Assembly (NCBI GenBank): GCA_021827985.1
Contig: JAKATL010000016.1
Coordinates: 1-45,298 of the forward strand
From: a bacterium
Lineage (GTDB): Bacteria > Chloroflexota > Dormibacteria > Aeolococcales > Bog-877
Reading direction: 5' to 3'
DNA: 45,298 nucleotides
How positions within the stretch are numbered: the stretch's first letter is position 1; each line of letters opens with the position of its first letter. The notes under the pieces are model-generated. The model saw only the letters and a program-made list of their open reading frames with translations, was not told the DNA's origin and made no database searches. Below, in pieces: positions 23,230 through 30,785 of the stretch. The translations under genes were made by a program, and so were the position numbers.

Positions 23230-24710
23230 CCACGGTCGCGGCAGTCTGGCTCTGGGGTCGCCAGATCGGCGCTGTGAGCCTCGAGGACGGGAGCGACATC
23301 GCCCGTTTCCAGTACCACCCCGACTTCGCGCGCAGCGGCATTCAGGTTTCCCCGCTCGTGATGCCACTCCGTCCCGAGCCGTACGCGTTCCCTTCATTGT
23401 CCTTGCCGACGTTCCGCGGGCTGCCCGGCCTCCTGGCCGACTCCCTGCCCGACCGTTTCGGACATCGCGTGATCGACGCCTGGCTGGAGGCTCAGGGAAG
23501 AGCCCCGGAGAGCTTCAACGCGGTTGAACGGCTCTGCTATGTCGGGGCCCGAGGAATGGGTGCGCTGGAGTTCTCGCCGGCTCTGGGTCCTCGGGCGTCT
23601 CGTAGCGAACGTCTGCAGGTTGACGCTCTGGTGGCACTCGCCTCGGAGATTCTGACGAGCCGAGGTGACCTGGCGGTGTCAAATTCCGAGCCGACTCGCA
23701 GCCATGCCGTGCAGGCTCTCCTCCTCGTCGGGTCCTCAGCCGGCGGCGCCCGGGCCAAGGCCGTAATCGCCTACAACCCGACCACTCACGAGGTGCGGTC
23801 TGGCCAGGTGGCGACCGACCCCGGATTTGAGCACTGGATCCTGAAGTTCGACGGCGTCAGCGGCAGCCAGAGCCGCGACCTAACAGACTCCCAGCCCTAC
23901 TGCGCCATCGAGTTTGCCTACGCTCGGATGGCCGCGGCGGCGGGGATCCGAATGAGCGAATGCCAGCTGCTTGAGGAAGGTGGCCGCCGTCACTTCATCA
24001 CCAGACGCTTCGATCGCCAGGGCGCAAACGGCAAGATCCACATGCAGTCTCTCGCCGCGCTGGGGCACTACGACTTCAACCAGCCAGATGTCTACTCGTA
24101 CGAGCAAGCGTTCGCGGCCATCCGCCATCTGGGCCTTGGCCAGGAGGCGGTGGAGCAGCAGTTCCGCCGAATGGTGTTCAACGTCCTGGCACGCAACCAG
24201 GACGACCACGTGAAGAACATCGCCTTCCTGATGCACCGCGACGGCCGGTGGGAGCTGGCGCCCGCGTTCGATCTCACGTACTCCTACAACCCCTCCAGTC
24301 CCTGGACCCGGAGGCATCAGATGTCCGTGAACGGGAAGCGGGACGGGTTTACCCGAGAGGATTTTCGATCGTGTGGGCGTACGGTGTCCCTTCCGCGAGG
24401 CCGCGCCGACCGCATCCTCGACAGCGTGGCCGAGGCCGTCGCCGAATGGCGGCGGTTCGCCGCTCTCGGTGGCCTGGACGACGAGCTCGCCGAGCGCATC
24501 GGGACGACTCATCGCCTCGACCTCACCACGCCTCGCACGCTCCCTCGACCGGTCATCGAGCGGGCGCAGGGTGCGGCCGTACCGGCGCTCGGAGAGCGGG
24601 ACCCAAGGAAAGACGGCGGGGGAGGTGGCCCGAGCGGGTCCGCGCCACCTCATGGTCGCCGAGGATCGCGCCCGCCGCTCTCACGGCGCACGGGACCAGG
24701 AACCCGTTGA
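23190..24710 (+). CDS. hipA: HipA-type serine/threonine kinase toxin
   Basis: This 506-residue protein has the HipA N-terminal lobe (VWLWGRQIGAVSLEDGS; GLPGLLADSLPDRFG), the GSSAGGARAK loop at 181-190 that matches the autophosphorylated Ser loop of HipA, the ATP-binding Lys in HWILKF (K219), the catalytic NQDDHVKN at 336-343 and the metal-binding D361 in FDLTY. HipA kinases phosphorylate aminoacyl-tRNA synthetases or other targets and cause dormancy. The ATG at 23190 overlaps hipB by 40 nt; a TTG at 23226 (TTGA overlap) is equally plausible. The last about 60 residues are a Pro/Arg/Gly-rich tail beyond the usual HipA end near residue 447, as if the native stop had been lost. Confidence 0.88.
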   Translation: MAVARSARRAIRLTTVAAVWLWGRQIGAVSLEDGSDIARFQYHPDFARSGIQVSPLVMPLRPEPYAFPSLSLPTFRGLPGLLADSLPDRFGHRVIDAWLEAQGRAPESFNAVERLCYVGARGMGALEFSPALGPRASRSERLQVDALVALASEILTSRGDLAVSNSEPTRSHAVQALLLVGSSAGGARAKAVIAYNPTTHEVRSGQVATDPGFEHWILKFDGVSGSQSRDLTDSQPYCAIEFAYARMAAAAGIRMSECQLLEEGGRRHFITRRFDRQGANGKIHMQSLAALGHYDFNQPDVYSYEQAFAAIRHLGLGQEAVEQQFRRMVFNVLARNQDDHVKNIAFLMHRDGRWELAPAFDLTYSYNPSSPWTRRHQMSVNGKRDGFTREDFRSCGRTVSLPRGRADRILDSVAEAVAEWRRFAALGGLDDELAERIGTTHRLDLTTPRTLPRPVIERAQGAAVPALGERDPRKDGGGGGPSGSAPPHGRRGSRPPLSRRTGPGTR

Positions 24711-24836
24711 GGACACCCATCCTTGATGCCCTGAGCCGGATGGCGGCTCCCACGGTGCTGAACGCCGCCGCCGAGCGGCTGGTGCGCTGGCGCGACGACG
24801 GCAGCTGACGGCGCCGGGACCGAGGGCCCCGCATCG

Positions 24837-25067
24837 GTGACCGCCACCATAGGCCCGGAACCTCCACGGGTGCGGGAGCTGTGCGAAGGCGACGACCCCC
24901 ATGCTGGGGCGATGCTGGCTCGGGCCTTTGCCACGGACCCCGCCACGGAGTGGCTGTGCCCCACGGTGCGTGGCCGGGAGCGGCGGCTGGAGCTCTGGTA
25001 CTGCCTCAACGTGATGGCGCTGCGGGATGCGGGGGAGGGGTGGGTCACCCACGACCTCTCCGCCTGA
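24837..25067 (+). pseudogene. Truncated GNAT N-acetyltransferase (N-terminal fragment)
   Basis: A GTG at 24837 opens 76 codons: VRELCEGDDPHAGAMLARAF, then ATDPATEWLCP and RRLELWYCLNVMALRDAGEG. This is the start of a GNAT acetyltransferase of about 200 residues. It stops soon after WVTHDLS, exactly where minus-strand TnpB-like coding begins. The acetyl-CoA binding motif is absent, and no C-terminal half is found on the other side of the relic. The gene was probably broken by the IS607-type insertion followed by deletion. The segment 24711-24836 before it holds a short open stretch that ends in WRDDGS and has no recognised function. Confidence 0.65.
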
Positions 25068-25589
25068 TGCTGTGCCCAGAGGGGAGCCGGCCAGTGCTGC
25101 CGGCCCCAGATCGAGGAGTAAGCGGCGGGGACTCCAACCACAGCGATGCCCCGCCTGGAGGCCATCCCCACCAATCGATCCCGGGAACTTGGCGGTCGGC
25201 ATCCCCGAGACCACTGCAAGGAACCAGCGCCGGGAGCCGTATCGCTCCCGGCCGGTCGAGCGCATCTCCGGGAAGCCGAGGTCCTCAATGGTGATAGGCC
25301 TGGCGCCTCCCGCCTCGGCCAGGTCCGGAAGGGCGGTGATCGCTTGGCGCAGGTGCCCGTCTGTGAGCCTTGCCAGCTGGTGCTCGAGATCAGACCTCTG
25401 GTCGTGCAAAGAGACTCGCGCATGCAGGCCCAGGCCGCCTGCCGGGAGTGCGCCGGCCGCGCCGACGTTCACCAGGATGGTGCGCGGCCCCACCCGCTCC
25501 GCCGGCTCCGGCAGGCTGCCGCCCTCAAACCAGCGGTACGCGGTGTGGGGGTGGATCCCTTGGCGGCGGGCCTACTCAGTCAGGTCCAC
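25059..25589 (-). mobile_element. Decayed IS607-family element: tnpA fused by deletion to tnpB, frameshifted
   Basis: From a GTG at 25589 the minus strand reads VDLTE, then an in-frame TAG at 25574-25572 where relatives have Trp, then ARRQGIHPHTAYRWFEGGSL and PAERVGPRTILVN: an IS607 TnpA helix-turn-helix. LHARVSLHDQRSDLEHQLAR follows, the start of the serine recombinase domain with its catalytic Ser. After ARLTD the frame jumps to RQAITALPDLAEA, ITIEDLGFPE and WFLAVVSGMPTAKF, which is the middle of TnpB including its RuvC Glu (IED). One extra C near 25182 shifts the frame to RDRLVGMASRRGIAVVG and AAYSSIWGRQHWPAPL, also TnpB. The TnpB zinc-finger end is missing. About 0.5 kb remains of an element near 2 kb. 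Confidence 0.75.
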
Positions 25590-25944
25590 AAGTGCAGACG
25601 AACACATACGTACGGGCTCTCGCGGGATGCTATCGGGGACCAGTTCCCAACCCCTCCCGCGACCGGCCTCACGCGGAGCGGGACGACCCCACCCCGGCGC
25701 CCACAGTGGGGTAGGCGGGCGGCCAGCCGAGCTGGCCCGTCGCCACCAGCTCCTCGCTTGGCGCGGGCCGCAGCCCCCGATCCGGGCACCCCATCCATGC
25801 GTCACGGGACAGCCGGCCGGGCGACGAGATCGAGATCACCCGCTGTGGGGCCCCTGAGGTGGGTAGTTGGCGCCTTCGCGTTGTCGGACGAGCCGGCCCG
25901 GGCCGCGGCTCCGGCGGGGACTTGAGGACCTCGACTCGAAGCGC
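25590..25944. other. Non-coding decayed stretch right of the IS607 relic
   Basis: No frame in this 355-bp stretch shows a convincing protein. The possible frames are low-complexity Arg/Pro/Gly translations of GC-rich DNA. GGGAACTGGTCCCC near 25640 and a phrase resembling an antitoxin strand (RPGDEIEITR, about 25810-25845, plus strand) may be remnants but are too short to assign. Confidence 0.5.
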
Positions 25945-25974
25945 TTGACATTATGTGATAGGCGTATCAATAAT
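25945..25974 (+). promoter_or_regulatory. tetR promoter with overlapping palindromic operator
   Basis: A perfect -35 TTGACA (25945-25950), an 18-bp spacer and AATAAT (25969-25974), 6 nt before the GTG at 25981, make this the best sigma-70-type promoter in the window; it predicts a leaderless message. The spacer contains TTAT-G-TGATA, GGCG, TATCA-ATAA, a near-perfect inverted repeat (25951-25973) that would let a TetR dimer block RNA polymerase. Confidence 0.7.
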
Positions 25975-25980
25975 GTCGGT

Positions 25981-26544
25981 GTGCGCCAGCGTAAGCCTCC
26001 CGCCCGGCCCCGCCAGACATCCGACGAGCGCCGCGACCAAGTGCTGGAGGCGGCCATCCGCGAGTTCGCCGAGGCGGGCTATGCGGCGGCCAGCACAGCG
26101 GCCATCGCCGAGCGGGCGGGGATCAGCCAGCCCTATATCTACGCGCTCTTCCCCAGCAAGCGCGAGCTCTTCCTGGCCGCCCACGATCGGGTTATGGGCC
26201 GGATCCGGTCCACCTTCCGGGACGCCGCCCGAGGTGCCGGCGATCCGGAGGACGCGCTTGATCGCATGGGCAAGACCTATCCCGAGCTGATCGCCGACCG
26301 CTTCGAGCTGCTGATGCAGCTGCAGTGCTACGCCGCGGCCGGAGATCCCGAGGTCCGCCGCCACGTCGCCCGCGGCTTCCGGCTGCTTGTCGACGACGTG
26401 GCTCAATTCAGCGGCGCCTCTACCAGGCAGGTGGCCGAGTTCTTCGCCGCCGGGATGCTGGCCAATGTAACGACCATCCTGGAGCTGCCGGAGATCTGCG
26501 ACCCGCTACTGGGCGGGGGGACAGCCGATCGGTGGCGCCCTTGA
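25981..26544 (+). CDS. TetR-family transcriptional repressor
   Basis: This 187-residue protein has the N-terminal TetR helix-turn-helix in residues about 10-60: RRDQVLEAAIREFAEAGYAA, ASTAAIAERAGISQPYIYAL, FPSKRELFLAA. The C-terminal ligand domain has YPELIADRFELLMQLQCYAA and resembles regulators of multidrug exporters. The GTG at 25981 sits at the predicted transcription start; longer frames would run through the promoter. An operator-like palindrome covers its own promoter, and a related one precedes the MFS exporter gene, so it most likely represses both. It ends at a canonical terminator. Confidence 0.88.
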   Translation: MRQRKPPARPRQTSDERRDQVLEAAIREFAEAGYAAASTAAIAERAGISQPYIYALFPSKRELFLAAHDRVMGRIRSTFRDAARGAGDPEDALDRMGKTYPELIADRFELLMQLQCYAAAGDPEVRRHVARGFRLLVDDVAQFSGASTRQVAEFFAAGMLANVTTILELPEICDPLLGGGTADRWRP

Positions 26545-26554
26545 GTCGGCCCGT

Positions 26555-26579
26555 GGGGGCAGAGAGCCCCTCTTTTTTT
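26555..26579 (+). terminator. Canonical intrinsic terminator after tetR
   Basis: GGGGGC (26555-26560), loop AGAGA, GCCCC (26566-26570), then TCTTTTTTT: a G-C stem with an uninterrupted seven-T run. It lies 10 nt after the tetR stop and separates it from the MFS gene, which must therefore have its own promoter. It is the only textbook stem plus T-run seen in the window. Confidence 0.88.
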
Positions 26580-26589
26580 GCCGTCAACT

Positions 26590-26607
26590 TTATCGAGCCA
26601 TCAATAA
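26590..26607 (+). promoter_or_regulatory. Second TetR operator candidate, before the MFS exporter
   Basis: TTATCGA, spacer GCCA, TCAATAA: 7-bp arms with one mismatch, 13 nt before the ATG at 26621. It shares ATCAATAA with the operator-promoter in front of tetR, and in both places that sequence covers the presumed -10 box. Confidence 0.55.
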
Positions 26608-26620
26608 GGCGCTTTCGAGG

Positions 26621-28044
26621 ATGAACCTGCCCCGCACTCGACCCATCTGGACCCTGGCCCTGGTGTCTCTGGCGCTCTTCATGGGCACCCTCGACAACCT
26701 GGTGGTGACGATGGCCCTTCCCAGCATCCGGGTCGACCTCCACGCCGGTATCGACGCTTTGGAGTGGACGGTCAACGCCTACACCCTCAGCTTCGCCGTC
26801 CTGCTGCTCACCGGGGCGGCGCTCGGCGACCACTTCGGCCGACGTCGGATGTTCATCGCCGGGCTCTCAGTGTTCACCCTTGGCTCGGCGGCCGCCGCCG
26901 TGGCTCCGAACGCCGTGCTGCTGATCGCCGCCCGCGCCTTCCAGGGTGCCGGAAGCGCGGTGGTGCTGCCACTGACCCTGACGCTCCTGTCCGAGGCGTT
27001 CCCGAAGGGGCGCCGTGGCGTTGCCCTCGGCATCTGGTCCGCGATCAGCGGGCTGGGCGTGGCCCTGGGGCCGGTGATCGGCGGCGCGGTGGTGAGCGGC
27101 ATCTCCTGGCACTGGATCTTCTGGATCAACGTGCCGGTCGGGCTGATCGTGCTCCCGCTGGCGGCGGTGCGCCTCACCGAGAGCTTCGGGGCGAGCCGCC
27201 ACTTCGATGTGCCCGGCGTCGCCCTGGCGACCGGCGGACTCTTCGGGATCGTGTTCGGTCTGGTCAAGGCGAACGCGCTGGGGTGGGACAGCGGGCCGGT
27301 GCTGGGGTCGATGCTCGGCGGGGCCGCGCTTGTTGTGGCGTTCGTGATCTGGGAGGTGCGCTCCGCCGAGCCGATGCTGCCGATGCGCTTCTTCCGCAGC
27401 CGAGCCTTCTCGGCAACTAACGCCGTCTCCTTCACCATGTGCTTCGGCATGTTCGGCTCAATCTTCCTGCTGGCCCAGTTCTTCCAGACGGTCCAGCACT
27501 ACTCCGCGCTGCAGGCGGGAATCCGCCCCTCCCATGGACCGGGATGCCCATGCTGGTCGCACCGGTGGCGGGGATCCTCTCCGACCGAGTTGGGAGTCGG
27601 CCGCTGATGGCCTTGGGCCTAGTCCTGCAGGCGGCGGCCCTGTCCTGGCTGGCGGTGGTCGTGTCCCCAACCGCTCCCTACTCCTCAGTGATCGCGCCCT
27701 TCGTCTTGGCCGGGACCGGGATGGCGCTGGTCTTCGCCCCGTCAGCCAACGCAGTGCTCTCCGCGGTGGGCTCCCACGAGACCGGCCAGGCCTCCGGCGC
27801 CAACAACGCGATTCGCGAGATCGGCGGGGTCTTCGGGATCGCCGTGGCGGCGACGATCTTCACCAGCTTCGGCGGCTATGCCACCTCCAACCTCTTCGTC
27901 AGAGGGCTCCAGCCGGCGATCCTGGTTGGGGCCGCGGCGCTGGCAGTCGGTGCCGTCGCCGCCCTCATGGTGCCGGGGCTGCGCTCCCTGCGTGCCGCGG
28001 CGCTGGAGCACTCCTCCGGGGTCGAGGCGCCGGAGTGCACGTAG
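26621..28044 (+). pseudogene. EmrB/QacA-type MFS multidrug exporter, disrupted by a single-base frameshift
   Basis: Residues 1 to about 302 read normally: LALFMGTLDNLVVTMALPSI (helix 1 with the D-x-x-V-V-x-x-A-L-P motif of DHA2 exporters), GAALGDHFGRRRMFIAGLSV (motif A) and GVALGPVIGGAVV (motif C). At 27526-27529 (a C-run in ATCCGCCCCTCCC) the frame slips, and the coding continues in another frame with MPMLVAPVAGILSDRVGSRP through to VPGLRSLRA. Restoring one C gives a continuous protein of about 474 residues with 14 helices, normal for the family. Either this is a recent null mutation or a sequencing error in a homopolymer. ATG 26621 follows CGAGG and the TetR operator candidate. Confidence 0.85.
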
Positions 28045-28378
28045 CTGGCCGCACGACTTTCGTCCGCCGGCCCGCTCCCACGGGGCCCTCAAGAGGGCCT
28101 CCGCGGCACTGATTGGGCAGCGCCGTTCCCTGCTGACCCAGACGACTTAGGTCCTGTCGGTGTCGCCCCACCCGCGCAGCGTCCGGCGATGGACGCCCAG
28201 ACGCCGTGCGGCAGCCACGAGACCGAGGATCCCGGGCCAGCTTGGCGGCAGGACGATGGCCCAGTGTTGCTGCGAGGTCCAGGTCACCGTTCAGTACCCT
28301 GGCAGTCCGCCGTGCTCCGGTCGCGACGTCCTGACTGCCGGCGAGGTTGACCCGGATCGGCGATGATGTCACCCGCCC
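28045..28378. other. 334-bp gap after the MFS gene
   Basis: No recognisable gene was found. The hairpin GGCCCT, CAAG, AGGGCC at 28084-28099 (6-bp stem, no T-run) may end the MFS transcript. Both strands have open frames of 60-130 codons, but these are Arg/Pro/Gly-rich and lack any known motif. Confidence 0.5.
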
Positions 28379-29407
28379 ATGGATCGCTGGGACCGACAGC
28401 AGTTTTTCGCCAGGCTGGCCTCGCTGGACCAGGACCAGCTGGCCAAGACCCTATGGACCGTCTATTGGAAGGGGACCAGGGAGATGCGCCAGCGCATCGA
28501 GGCTGAGCTCGACCCCGAGACCACCCGCCGCCGGCAGGCGGCTTCGGCCCAAACGCCGGATCCTGAGGGAACCTTGGATGAGGTCACCGAGTTTGTGACC
28601 CTGGCACGGGCGGGGGCCTACATGGGAGGAGACCGCCGGGTCAAGCCGAGCGAGCGAACCCGCTGGCGCTTCGAGTTTCGGCGCCTGGTCAAGGAAGCAG
28701 GGACGGCCCTCGCCGACCCCGACCCAGGGCCTGGTGCGGAGGCGATGGAGCACCTGCTGGATCTAGCCCGGGAGACGGGGCGCTACGACTACTTCCGCTC
28801 CGATGACCCCATCGAGGCTGCCCGGATCGTCGTCTCAGACGAGGTGGAGCTGCTCTGGGCCCGACTCCGTCGGCACCTGGATTTCCAAGCGTTCGCCCGC
28901 CGGGTCGCTCCGCAGCTGCTGCGCTGGGAGTCCGGCCACGGCTGGACCCGCAGCGGCTTCGGCCGGGTGGCCGAGAGCGAACGCCCGCTGGCTGCCGTTC
29001 TCGAACCACTCCTGACCGCCAGCGACAGCTGGGTGACGTTCGCCGATCGGTATTTGGAGGCTCTCGAAGGTGCCGCCGGCAGCGAGGCCAAGGTGCGCCA
29101 GGACGCTTGGAACCGGGAGCACCGCCGTGGGGAGAGGGCCCGGGACCTCGCCCTCTGGCATTCGATGATGCTGCAGCACCTTCTCGGTGGCGAGGGTGAG
29201 GACCGGATGGAGCGGCTAGTCGCCAGCCAGGCGATTTCGGGCCCTAAGGTTCTGTTCATCAGAGCGCGGCTCGCCCTCGGGCGAGGAGAGGTCGCCAAGG
29301 CCCGTCAGATGGCAGGGGCGCTCATCCACAAGGCTCCGGGACAGCCGGAGTTCCTCGACCTGGCGCGCGAGCTCAAGGTGGCCCCGGTCGATCCGTCAGG
29401 ATCGTGA
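28379..29407 (+). CDS. Uncharacterised 342-residue helical protein
   Basis: The family is not recognised. The protein is soluble, acidic/basic mixed and probably all-helical, starting MDRWDRQQFFARLASLDQDQ. An N-terminal part (1-75) has LAKTLWTVYWKGTREMRQRI. A middle part carries FEFRRLVKEAGTAL and then LLDLARETGRYDYF. The end (FIRARLALGRGEVAKARQMA, GALIHKAPGQPEFLDLARE) looks like one or two TPR-type helical hairpins. Amino-acid composition and codon use look genuine, unlike the frames around it. No signal peptide or membrane helix is seen. It stands alone between an exporter relic and the opp ATPases, so context gives no function. Confidence 0.75.
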   Translation: MDRWDRQQFFARLASLDQDQLAKTLWTVYWKGTREMRQRIEAELDPETTRRRQAASAQTPDPEGTLDEVTEFVTLARAGAYMGGDRRVKPSERTRWRFEFRRLVKEAGTALADPDPGPGAEAMEHLLDLARETGRYDYFRSDDPIEAARIVVSDEVELLWARLRRHLDFQAFARRVAPQLLRWESGHGWTRSGFGRVAESERPLAAVLEPLLTASDSWVTFADRYLEALEGAAGSEAKVRQDAWNREHRRGERARDLALWHSMMLQHLLGGEGEDRMERLVASQAISGPKVLFIRARLALGRGEVAKARQMAGALIHKAPGQPEFLDLARELKVAPVDPSGS

Positions 29408-29679
29408 GGTAAGGGGAAGAGTCGCGCGCGCGATCGTCGCGACCTCCGAGACCATCACCTCCGTGGCGCAGCATGGGGCGGATGCTGGCGGCATCGCCCG
29501 GGTCGCGAATCCCGACTCCTTCGCTGGCCTGCCAGGGCACATTTGGAACTCCAAAGCGGGGGTCAGGACTGCGGGGCAAGGCCGCTTTCCCGACACGGCG
29601 CCCTCCTGCATCCACACGGACCGGTGCGCAGATCTGGCCCTGGTGGCGAAGTGGGGCCCGGGCTGGCCGCGGGACCGGC
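29408..29679. other. Gap between the unknown gene and oppF: nothing supported
   Basis: About 270 bp without a convincing frame. A sequence near 29500-29530 resembles a tRNA T-arm at first sight, but it has no acceptor, anticodon or D arm around it. Confidence 0.5.
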
Positions 29680-29697
29680 GGTCTGGGGCCCCGGACC
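29680..29697 (-). terminator. Hairpin after oppF
   Basis: GGTCTGG, loop GGCC, CCGGACC: a 7-bp stem with one G-T pair, 3 nt beyond the oppF stop on the minus strand. It has no T-run, so it is only a candidate end of the oppDF transcript. Confidence 0.35.
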
Positions 29698-29700
29698 GGG

Positions 29701-30738
29701 TCAGGCGGCGGTGGGCTGCTGAAGCGGGAAGTGGCAGGCGGCGAGGTGCCGGTCCCCGAAGGGGCGCAGCGGCGGCTCCTCCTGGGCGCAGATCTCCTGG
29801 GCCCGGGGGCAGCGGGTGCGGAAACGGCAACCGGACGGTGGGTTGAGGGCCGAGGGAAGCTCGCCGGTGATCGGCTGGATCTGCTTGGAGCGCTCCCGCT
29901 TGGGATCCGGCTCGGGGATGGCGTTGATCAGCCCCAGGGTGTAGGGGTGCACCGGCCTCTCGTAGATCTCCTCGCTGGGCGAGATCTCCACCAGCTTGCC
30001 GAGGTACATGACCCCGATCCGGTCCGAGAGGTACTTGACCACCGAAAGGTCATGGGAGATGACCAGGTAGGTGAGCCCGTGAGTCTCCTGCAGGCCGTTC
30101 ATCAGGTTCAGGATCTGCGAGCGGATGGAGACGTCCAGGGCTGAGACCGGCTCATCGGCCACGATCAGCTTGGGGTTTAGGGCCAGGGCCCGGGCCAGGC
30201 CGATGCGCTGGCGCTGGCCGCCGGAGAACTCGTGGGGGTAGAGCTCCACGGACTTCGGGCTGAGCCCCACCTCCTGGAGCAGCTGCCGCACCCGCGAGTC
30301 CTGCTCCTCCCGGTTGCCGATCTTCTGGATGGTGAGGGGCTCGCGGATGATCCCCCCGACCCGCATCCGGGGATCCAGGGAGGCATAGGGGTCCTGGAAC
30401 ATCAGCTGCATGTCCCGGCGCATCCGCCGGAAATCCGCCCCCCTGAGCCGGGAGATCTCCTGGTCCTCGAACCAGATCTCCCCCGCGGTCAGCTTCTCCA
30501 GGCCGACGATCAGCCGGCCGATGGTGGTCTTGCCGCAGCCGGACTCTCCCACCAGGCCGAAGGTCTCCCCCTGCTCGATGCTGAAGGAGACATCCGATAC
30601 CGCCTTCACGCTCCCAATCCGCCGCTGCAGCACGGCCCCCGCCGTGACCGGGAACTCCTTGACCACATGGCGAAGCTCCAGGAACGCGGGACGGCGCTGC
30701 TCGGTCTGGGAGGTGGGGGCGGGGCTGGTGGCGGTCAT
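29701..30738 (-). CDS. Oligopeptide-type ABC transporter ATPase (OppF/DppF family)
   Basis: This 345-residue ATPase has Walker [11 protein letters not shown]-loop FQDPYASLDPRMRV, signature FSGGQRQRI, Walker B LIVADEPVSALD and H-loop ISHDLSVVKYLSD, then the C-terminal oligo_HPY extension with a Cys cluster (CRFRTRCPRAQEIC). That extension marks Opp/Dpp ATPases; some bind an Fe-S cluster there. It lies 47 nt behind the OppD gene and pairs with it. No permease is encoded beside it. The natural partners would be the permeases at 19-21 kb, now separated by about 9 kb of accessory genes. Confidence 0.92.
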   Translation of the reverse strand: MTATSPAPTSQTEQRRPAFLELRHVVKEFPVTAGAVLQRRIGSVKAVSDVSFSIEQGETFGLVGESGCGKTTIGRLIVGLEKLTAGEIWFEDQEISRLRGADFRRMRRDMQLMFQDPYASLDPRMRVGGIIREPLTIQKIGNREEQDSRVRQLLQEVGLSPKSVELYPHEFSGGQRQRIGLARALALNPKLIVADEPVSALDVSIRSQILNLMNGLQETHGLTYLVISHDLSVVKYLSDRIGVMYLGKLVEISPSEEIYERPVHPYTLGLINAIPEPDPKRERSKQIQPITGELPSALNPPSGCRFRTRCPRAQEICAQEEPPLRPFGDRHLAACHFPLQQPTAA

Positions 30739-30785
30739 GCGCTCAGATCCTCAAAGTTGGGATGCGGACCGGGCAGAGCCCATCC

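Noticed and set aside
25059..25589. A working TnpB with guide RNA
   Set aside because: The TnpB part lacks its N-terminal region, the zinc finger and the 3' end where the guide RNA would be encoded, and it has a frameshift. It cannot be active.
25810..25845. Antitoxin fragment (RPGDEIEITR)
   Set aside because: Only about 10 residues resemble a Phd-type strand, with no start, no HTH and no toxin beside it.
27520..27535. Programmed ribosomal frameshift in the MFS exporter
   Set aside because: There is no classical slippery heptamer with a downstream structure, and MFS exporters are not known to use this. A one-base indel in a C-run is simpler.
28060..28372. Possible transposase remnant on the minus strand
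   Set aside because: The translation is Arg/Pro/Gly-rich with no catalytic motif or recognisable family segment.
29495..29530. tRNA-like T-arm (GGGTCGCGAATCCC)
   Set aside because: The loop does not fit TTCRANY, and no acceptor, D or anticodon arm can be placed around it on either strand.
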